Below, one piece after another: positions 7,773-12,412 of a stretch of DNA of 12,412 nt (positions are counted from its first letter, which is position 1; each line of letters opens with the position of its first letter). Origin of the DNA: CADAWZ01 sp045114665 (lineage in GTDB: Bacteria; Vulcanimicrobiota; CADAWZ01); NCBI GenBank assembly GCA_045114665.1, contig JBGUKW010000139.1:1-12412 (forward strand), given 5' to 3'. Under the pieces are notes generated by a model, which was not told the DNA's origin, did no database searches, and saw only the letters and a list, made by a program, of their open reading frames with translations. Both the position numbers and the translations under genes were made by a program.

Positions 7773-7811
7773 ATTTTTAAATTCTTTTCCAATATGTCCA
7801 ATAAAAATATA

Positions 7812-7847
7812 TAAAAATATATAGCAACCTTTGAGGCTGCTACATAT
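7812..7847 (-). terminator. Intrinsic terminator between the Ro-TPR operon and psuK
   Basis: The minus-strand arm 7847-7835 pairs with 7829-7817 over 13 positions (two G-T) around the 5-nt loop TCAAA. The core is TAGCAGCC / GGTTGCTA, followed by a T-rich tail interrupted by ATATA. The rest of the 158-nt gap (7761-7918) is AT-rich sequence with runs of 11 and 9 T on the plus strand (7881-7891 and 7900-7908); I see no gene in it. Confidence 0.75.
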
Positions 7848-7918
7848 CCTTTTTGTAAATATATAAAATTAAATTAATTCTTTTTTTTTTTAATATTCCT
7901 TTTTTTTTAAAAATTTTT

Positions 7919-9490
7919 CTAAATAGGAGGAGCTGAAAATGCTGGTATTTCATTGTCTGAATCTATTTTTTCCTGTGTATTTTTAGTTTCTTCTTTTTTA
8001 TTGTCTTTTTGTTTTATTTCTTCCTTTTTAGTTTCTTCTTTCTTTTCTTCTGTCACTTGATTCGTTTTTTGTATTTCGTTATCAGATGTTTTATTTTCCA
8101 ATTCAGGTTCGGTTTTTATTTCAGGCTGTTTTTGTATTTCTTTTGTTTGTTCTATATTATTTTCTGATTTAATATCTTCTTTTTTAGTTTCTTCTTTCTT
8201 CTCATTTTCAGTCTTTATTTCAGGCTGTTTTTGTATTTCTTTTGTTTGCTCTATATTATTTTCTGATTTGATATCTTCTTTTTTAGTCTCTTTTTCTGAT
8301 GATATAGTTTCTTCTGTTTTTATTGGTTCTGTTCTGTCTATTGGCAAAAGTGCATTTATATATTGTGGATATTCTCTTACAACATAAGCATATTCAACAG
8401 CTTTATCTCTGTTTTTCATATATTTTGTTGCCATTTGATATAATTGTATATATATATCTGCTCGGTCATATCCTTTTTGCAATGCTTTTAAATAGTATTC
8501 TTCAGCTTTGTCAAAATTGCCAAGTTTTGTATTTAATGTTCCTAAATTGTAATAAGCATTTGGTTTTTCAGGGTCTTTTTTTATTGCATCAAGCCAACAT
8601 GATAATGCATCTTTATATCTTTCTATTTTGAAATAAAGAGAGCCTAAGTTATTTAATATATAATAGTTATTGTCATATTTTCCAAGTGCTTTTACATATA
8701 TTGATTCACCTGTTAAAAAATTACAGTTTTTTCTATATGCTCTTCCAAGTCGTGAATAGACAGCAATACTTGTGTTTCCACCTTTTAACTGTTTGTTATA
8801 TTCCTCTATGGCTTCTGCATATTTGCCTTCTTGCTCTAATTTTTCTCCAATATTCCATTGAGTAAAATCTTTTATTTTGTCAACAATTTTTTTATCTTTG
8901 TCTGTTGCTTCTTCAAGATATATCTTATAGTATTCGAGAGCTTTTTTATAATCATTAAATCCACATTCATATATTGAAGCAATATTTAGATGACATCTCT
9001 TTTTATCAAATCCATTTTTTAAAGCGATTTGAAATATTTCAAGTGCTTCTCTAAATTTTCCCTCTTCTTGAAGTGTTCTTGCATACATAAATGCAATATT
9101 TGCATTTTTTTTGTCTTTGTTAAACACTTTTTCGAATTGTTTTTCTGCTTCAGCATATTTTTTTTCTTTAAAATTCATCCAACCTGCATTTACAAGAAAA
9201 TATTTGTCATCAGGATTTACTTTTAAGCCATCATCAAAAATTTGTTTTAATTTTATTTGTTCGCCAGTGTGTTTGTATATGATAGCAAGTTCTCTATAAA
9301 AATTAAAATTATTCGGTGTTTCTTTTAGAGCTTTTAAATACAATTCAGCAGATTTTTCATAGTTTCCATTGTTTTGGTATTTTCTTGCTTCTATGATTGT
9401 GCTTGCATCTTTTACTCTTGAATAGATAAAGAAACCAAATGCTAAGAATGCTATTAAAATTATTATGATGTTTAAATATATTTTTTTCAT
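7919..9490 (-). CDS. Membrane-anchored TPR protein with a Lys/Glu-rich repetitive tail
   Basis: The N-terminus MKKIYLNIIIILIAFLAFGFFIYSR contains one hydrophobic segment (about residues 5-23) with no lipobox or clear cleavage site, so it is probably an uncleaved signal anchor. Residues 30 to about 375 form about ten TPR units, for example ARKYQNNGNYEKSAELYLKALKETP, AEKQFEKVF, YNLGTLNTKLGNFDKAEEYYLKAL and RADIYIQLYQMA. The last 135 residues are highly charged low-complexity sequence with a 33-residue unit (ETKKEDIKSENNIEQTKEIQ and following) present twice in tandem, ending in a hydrophobic PAFSAPPI. The ATG lies 8 nt after the stop of the Ro-like gene, so the two are almost certainly cotranscribed. 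No strong ribosome site is visible, which suggests translational coupling. The transcript ends at the terminator at 7812-7847. The function is not recognisable beyond a protein-binding scaffold held at the membrane. Confidence 0.85.
   Translation of the reverse strand: MKKIYLNIIIILIAFLAFGFFIYSRVKDASTIIEARKYQNNGNYEKSAELYLKALKETPNNFNFYRELAIIYKHTGEQIKLKQIFDDGLKVNPDDKYFLVNAGWMNFKEKKYAEAEKQFEKVFNKDKKNANIAFMYARTLQEEGKFREALEIFQIALKNGFDKKRCHLNIASIYECGFNDYKKALEYYKIYLEEATDKDKKIVDKIKDFTQWNIGEKLEQEGKYAEAIEEYNKQLKGGNTSIAVYSRLGRAYRKNCNFLTGESIYVKALGKYDNNYYILNNLGSLYFKIERYKDALSCWLDAIKKDPEKPNAYYNLGTLNTKLGNFDKAEEYYLKALQKGYDRADIYIQLYQMATKYMKNRDKAVEYAYVVREYPQYINALLPIDRTEPIKTEETISSEKETKKEDIKSENNIEQTKEIQKQPEIKTENEKKEETKKEDIKSENNIEQTKEIQKQPEIKTEPELENKTSDNEIQKTNQVTEEKKEETKKEEIKQKDNKKEETKNTQEKIDSDNEIPAFSAPPI
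8112..8292 (-). repeat. Two tandem copies of an approximately 82-bp unit at 99-bp period inside the TPR gene
   Basis: Copies at about 8112-8193 and 8211-8292 differ at only a few bases, such as gttct/gctct and tttaata/tttgata. They encode the duplicated Lys/Glu-rich 33-residue unit in the C-terminal tail. The period is a multiple of three, so copy-number change would keep the frame. Confidence 0.9.
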
Positions 9491-9498
9491 TTAATTTT

Positions 9499-11067
9499 TT
9501 AAAATGTTTCTGACATTATGTCATGCATTGTGTCATTAAAGGATTTAGAAAATATAAAAGGTCTTATTTCTGAAATTACATTTTCATAATCTGTAAATTC
9601 TGTTACAAAGCATGTAATATCACCATATTGTAAATTAGTTTCAAATTTATCAGATATATATCCACATTTTATAAAAATAGGATAGGGGAAAATTTTTGTT
9701 TGTTCAACATATTTTTTATATGCATCTGAAAATAGAATTTCTCCATTTTCATTTCCATCACTAATTATTATTATAACATCTGTTTTCTCTTTTTTTTCAC
9801 CCATTTTTAATAATATACTACTTGGTGAAGAACCCAATGTTGATATATTTTCTGGGTCTATACTAGGAAAACTTTTCCATTTAGGATCTTTTATATTTAT
9901 TTCATTAGCTTCTGTTGAGAATGTCCAAACATGTAATTTATTTATGTCAGACATCAGAGATGAAAAAATATGTACAAATGCCTTTCCTATTTCTTGATGG
10001 GCATACATACTACCAGATATGTCTATTAATAATGTTATATCTTTATTTATTGAATATCTTTTTTCAAGAAATTGTAGGATATAAGCATATATTTGACTTT
10101 TTAAATTCATATTTGGTTGGCGTACATATTTTTTTACTCTTCTTGCTTCCATTTTTGGCTGTTTTTTAGGAAGTGTATAAATTTTTTCTTTTATTTCCCA
10201 TAAAATATCCTCATCTTTTAGCATTTTAAGTCTTTTCATTTTTTGGTACAATCTTAACATATCTTCAGGTTCTAACATATCCAGTATTTTTTTAGAGATT
10301 TTATAAGAAAAGTGAGATATTGTATTTAAGGCATCTTCTGCTGTCAATGAATATTTATCTATTATTGAACATACTAAATTTGAATCATATTTTGTCGTTC
10401 TCAATAGTTTTAATGCTTCTGCAAAACTTCCTTTGGGCATTTTATTTTTGAATAATATATTGTCAGCCCTTTCAGAAGGCTTTATGTGAAGAGAAGCATA
10501 TATATATTTTAATGGATTTTTGTCATAAATGAGCAGTCTGTCAAATTTTTCTTCATCTTTTTCGATATTTTGTAGATGATGTTTTATTGCATTAACTGCA
10601 CTTCTTGGAAATTTTTTATATATAATTTTACAGTAATTTATTATTGAAGCAATTCCTCTTATTGGAATATTTGGAATATTTATAACTCCAAGTTGTCTTA
10701 GATTTAGATTTTCTTCTGTCAAGAGATGAGACATTAAAATATCTCTATGCCTTAATATTTTTTCTTCATTTGAAAATATATGTTCGAAAAAAGAAAATTC
10801 ATCTTTTTTTTGTCTCAACATTTTTTTCTTGATGAAATATATTGCAGCTTTGGCATATACTTCTGGGTAAAGAATGCTTATTTTTTTGTGTATTTCTTCA
10901 AGAATATTCATTGGTTGAAGAGAATTCATTGCAAAAGATGTTATCAATGACATAAGTTGTAGATCGTCATTTATGTCTTTATTTTCGAATAATTCAAATG
11001 GATATGTTTTATTTATTTCTCTTCTATTTACCACGAAATATGAGTTATTAGAACATTTTAATATCAT
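9499..11067 (-). CDS. rsr: Ro60/Rsr-like TROVE protein with C-terminal von Willebrand A domain
   Basis: At 522 residues this has the usual length of bacterial Ro60 (Rsr, about 530). Residues about 30-300 are predicted all-helical, consistent with the HEAT-like ring of the TROVE domain; MPKGSFAEALKLLRTT (210-225) and the helix pairs around it resemble the Ro ring. A basic linker (PKKQPKMEARRVKKYVR, 300-316) leads to a vWA domain (about 343-505) with a complete MIDAS-type metal site: DISGS at 349-353, a Ser-rich loop at 410-417, and ISDGNEN at 435-441 in the position of Ro60's TDNET. The later strand PIFIKCGYISDKF parallels the Ro60 vWA end. Ro60 binds the ends of misfolded RNAs in its ring and Y RNA on its outer face; in bacteria it can direct PNPase to structured RNA. 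The N-terminus is divergent, so the TROVE call leans on architecture, vWA similarity and the Y-RNA-like gene 46 nt upstream. A generic vWA protein is the alternative. AGAG before the ATG is a weak ribosome site. Confidence 0.75.
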   Translation of the reverse strand: MILKCSNNSYFVVNRREINKTYPFELFENKDINDDLQLMSLITSFAMNSLQPMNILEEIHKKISILYPEVYAKAAIYFIKKKMLRQKKDEFSFFEHIFSNEEKILRHRDILMSHLLTEENLNLRQLGVINIPNIPIRGIASIINYCKIIYKKFPRSAVNAIKHHLQNIEKDEEKFDRLLIYDKNPLKYIYASLHIKPSERADNILFKNKMPKGSFAEALKLLRTTKYDSNLVCSIIDKYSLTAEDALNTISHFSYKISKKILDMLEPEDMLRLYQKMKRLKMLKDEDILWEIKEKIYTLPKKQPKMEARRVKKYVRQPNMNLKSQIYAYILQFLEKRYSINKDITLLIDISGSMYAHQEIGKAFVHIFSSLMSDINKLHVWTFSTEANEINIKDPKWKSFPSIDPENISTLGSSPSSILLKMGEKKEKTDVIIIISDGNENGEILFSDAYKKYVEQTKIFPYPIFIKCGYISDKFETNLQYGDITCFVTEFTDYENVISEIRPFIFSKSFNDTMHDIMSETF

Positions 11068-11112
11068 TGTTATCTCTTTAAATTCGAAAATTTATTCGAT
11101 TTTTAAAATTAA

Positions 11113-11220
11113 AGCCTGCACAAGTAATAAAAGCTCTTTTGTTTTAACTGAGGGTTCGAACCTCTTCCATTATATGGATGCCATAGCGTTTTAACAGCTT
11201 TTATGTATGGGTGCAGGCTC
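11113..11220 (-). ncRNA. yrlA: Bacterial Y RNA (YrlA-like) with tRNA-mimic domain
   Basis: This is an RNA of about 107 nt whose ends pair perfectly over 9 bp (AGCCTGCAC at 11219-11211 with GTGCAGGCT at 11121-11113). An asymmetric internal loop (CCATAC, 11210-11205, opposite TACTT, 11126-11122) separates this from a second perfect 9-bp helix (ATAAAAGCT 11204-11196 with AGCTTTTAT 11135-11127). The closed end holds a short hairpin, TATGG-CAT-CCATA (11185-11173), and a T-arm, GAGG-TTCGAAC-CCTC (11164-11150), with the canonical loop and closing G-C of tRNA. Known Y RNAs have exactly this plan: a long end-helix with an internal loop for Ro binding, and in bacterial YrlA a tRNA-like module with a shortened anticodon arm. 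A perfect consensus promoter sits upstream and a Ro-like gene follows. It is not a tRNA, since it has no 7-bp acceptor joined to the T-arm, no 7-nt anticodon loop and no CCA. The 3' end is approximate; TTTAATTTT follows the stem. Confidence 0.85.
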
Positions 11221-11227
11221 AATTATT

Positions 11228-11256
11228 ATTATAGTATCTTATTTTCAAGATGTCAA
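11228..11256 (-). promoter_or_regulatory. Perfect consensus sigma-70 promoter of the Y-like RNA
   Basis: TTGACA (11256-11251) and TATAAT (11233-11228) are separated by exactly 17 bp on the minus strand. Transcription would start at about 11221-11219, at the first base of the terminal stem. The -35 box lies 16 nt past the stop codon of glnN. Confidence 0.9.
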
Positions 11257-11272
11257 ATTATTTTTTTGTTTT

Positions 11273-12412
11273 TTACAGTTTTGCGACTTCTTCACTTCCA
11301 CCCATAATTTCAACCATTTTTTCATAAACTTTTCTTGTTTTTTCCATGAGTGGCAATAGTTCTTCAGTCGTCTTTGTAGCTGATTTTTCAGTGTCTTTTA
11401 TGCCTTTGATTGCTTTTATTAGATAGGCGAGATCGTTTCTATTCTCGTTATCTTCTGTATATGACGCATCTGCTAAATCAATAAGTTCAGCATTTAGATG
11501 TCCCAAATATGACTGTCTCTTTTTCAATCTCGGATCGATTTCTGCAAGTGATGAAGGAGCGATTTGCATTATACTGCTTTTAAATGTTTTGTTGCTCAAA
11601 CTTTTTGCCATGTTTGAAAGTGTTATTGCTTCTGCAATAACTCTCTGTACATATTGTTCAAGCTGAACCATCTTAAATGCTTTTACTGTTTCTTCAGTAA
11701 ATATTCCACTTTTTACTAAAAATGCAGTTGCTTCTTTATCATCAAATACAGTCAGAGCGTCTGGCGTATTTGCTGGTACTCTACATCTAAATCTTTTTTC
11801 CGCTTCTTCTTTTGAGAGTTCATATACATTTTCAGATACGATGAAATGGTCAACTTCTTCTCTCAATCTTTTATATTCACTGTTTATTGCATCTTGAAGA
11901 CTGCCACCATTTGCAATTATAGTTTTTACTGCTTCTGTTATTTCATCTATTACTTGTGCAACAGCTATTGACAAAAATGCTAGTGGATAATACATAACTG
12001 TGTTAGCACCAGGTGTTCTCAATTCAAGTTTGTTTCCAGAAAGACCTATTGAAACAGAACGGTTTCTATCTTGTGAAACTGAATCTCTATATTCAGATGT
12101 ATTTCCTATGAATGCAGATAGATAAATAGGAGCTTCAAATCCAGGTCTTCTCCTCATATCATTTCCTCTTGAGGATATAGAGGCATCTAGAACCTGCCAA
12201 ATTCGACCCATAGCAGCGAGAAGTGCTAAACCGATTACAGAAATATTTTCATGATATGTTGTTGGACAAAATTCTTTTGTTTCAAAGAAATTTTCTGTAA
12301 GTTCTTTTGTTGTTGAATCAAATTTACCTATACTTAAATTTGTGTGTTTTCCACTTCCATTTATTCCGCTACCATTTGTGTCATCTGTAAATGATTTACT
12401 CCCTATCAATGC
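11273..12412 (-). CDS. glnN: Glutamine synthetase type III, C-terminal part, cut by window edge
   Basis: About 380 C-terminal residues are visible of a protein that is normally about 700; the frame is open to the window edge, and the ATG near 12409 is internal. Diagnostic blocks of GSIII are NGSGKHTNLSIG (substrate-binding His region), RRPGFEAPIYLSAFIG, QDRNRSVSIGLSGNKLELRTPG (the catalytic Asn/Arg and Glu-x-Arg motifs), and the GSIII-specific C-terminal helical region with TPDALTVFDDKEATAFLVKSGIFTEETVKAF. It makes glutamine from glutamate, ammonia and ATP as a large oligomer in the cytoplasm, assimilating nitrogen. The stop at 11273 is followed after 16 nt by the promoter of the Y-like RNA, and I see no terminator between them, so readthrough into the RNA gene is possible. 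Regulation of glnN itself is outside the window. The family call is firm. Confidence 0.92.
   Translation of the reverse strand, partial: ALIGSKSFTDDTNGSGINGSGKHTNLSIGKFDSTTKELTENFFETKEFCPTTYHENISVIGLALLAAMGRIWQVLDASISSRGNDMRRRPGFEAPIYLSAFIGNTSEYRDSVSQDRNRSVSIGLSGNKLELRTPGANTVMYYPLAFLSIAVAQVIDEITEAVKTIIANGGSLQDAINSEYKRLREEVDHFIVSENVYELSKEEAEKRFRCRVPANTPDALTVFDDKEATAFLVKSGIFTEETVKAFKMVQLEQYVQRVIAEAITLSNMAKSLSNKTFKSSIMQIAPSSLAEIDPRLKKRQSYLGHLNAELIDLADASYTEDNENRNDLAYLIKAIKGIKDTEKSATKTTEELLPLMEKTRKVYEKMVEIMGGSEEVAKL

Noticed and set aside
7767..7800. Promoter for psuK (TTGGAC with an AT-rich -10)
   Set aside because: The possible -10 overlaps the ribosome binding site region and the hexamers are poor; I could not support it.
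8112..8292. CRISPR array
   Set aside because: Only two long near-identical units, in frame inside a coding region and encoding a charged repeat; there are no short repeats with unique spacers.
11113..11220. Ordinary tRNA gene
   Set aside because: The T-arm is canonical, but there is no 7-bp acceptor stem joined to it, no 5-bp stem with a 7-nt anticodon loop, and no CCA. The 14-nt stretch between the T-arm and the next helix does not fit tRNA.
11113..11220. The structured RNA read on the plus strand
   Set aside because: On the plus strand the T-loop is out of register (closing pairs become G-T), and no good promoter precedes it. The perfect promoter is on the minus strand.
1..12412. Mobile element or prophage
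   Set aside because: No transposase, integrase, terminal inverted repeats or phage genes are visible.

Overview
The window is AT-rich, and every gene I can support lies on the minus strand, so transcription runs from high to low coordinates. The organism is a low-GC bacterium. A lipoprotein signal peptide, a CarD-family regulator, a type III glutamine synthetase, a PfaD enzyme and several TPR proteins suggest an uncultured or deep-branching lineage with a cell envelope that uses lipoproteins. I cannot name the phylum from sequence alone. Reading the minus strand in order, the genes are: the C-terminal part of glutamine synthetase III (12412-11273); a short intergenic region with a structured RNA (11113-11220); a Ro60/TROVE-like von Willebrand A protein (11067-9499); a membrane-anchored TPR protein (9490-7919); an intrinsic terminator; pseudouridine kinase (7760-6825); a CarD-like regulator (6788-6240); a cytoplasmic TPR protein (6196-4268); a second terminator; a lipoprotein with seven LIM-like zinc modules and a DA1-type metallopeptidase domain (4199-2610); a perfect 19-bp inverted repeat; a stand-alone PfaD-family flavoenzyme (2479-884); and the N-terminal part of a zinc-ribbon DNA methyltransferase (872-1, cut by the window edge).

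The most striking element is the intergenic RNA. It has a perfect consensus sigma-70 promoter (TTGACA, 17 bp, TATAAT). Its two ends pair over 9 bp, followed by an internal loop and a second 9-bp helix. The distal half carries a textbook tRNA T-arm (GAGG-TTCGAAC-CCTC) beside a short hairpin. That architecture, directly upstream of a 522-residue vWA protein whose length and layout fit bacterial Ro60 (Rsr), is what is expected of a YrlA-type bacterial Y RNA with its Ro partner. A TPR membrane protein follows 8 nt after the Ro-like gene and is probably in the same operon. Pseudouridine kinase comes next, behind a terminator. The block may therefore be a small RNA quality-control and salvage neighbourhood, but that functional link is inference.

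The second notable item is the bacterial lipoprotein that joins tandem LIM-like Cys4 modules to a DA1-like HExxH peptidase, an arrangement best known from plant DA1 proteins. The CarD homologue appears to lack the tryptophan used to wedge promoter DNA. The rest (GlnN, PfaD, methyltransferase, TPR proteins) are recognisable families. All alignments and folds were done by eye.
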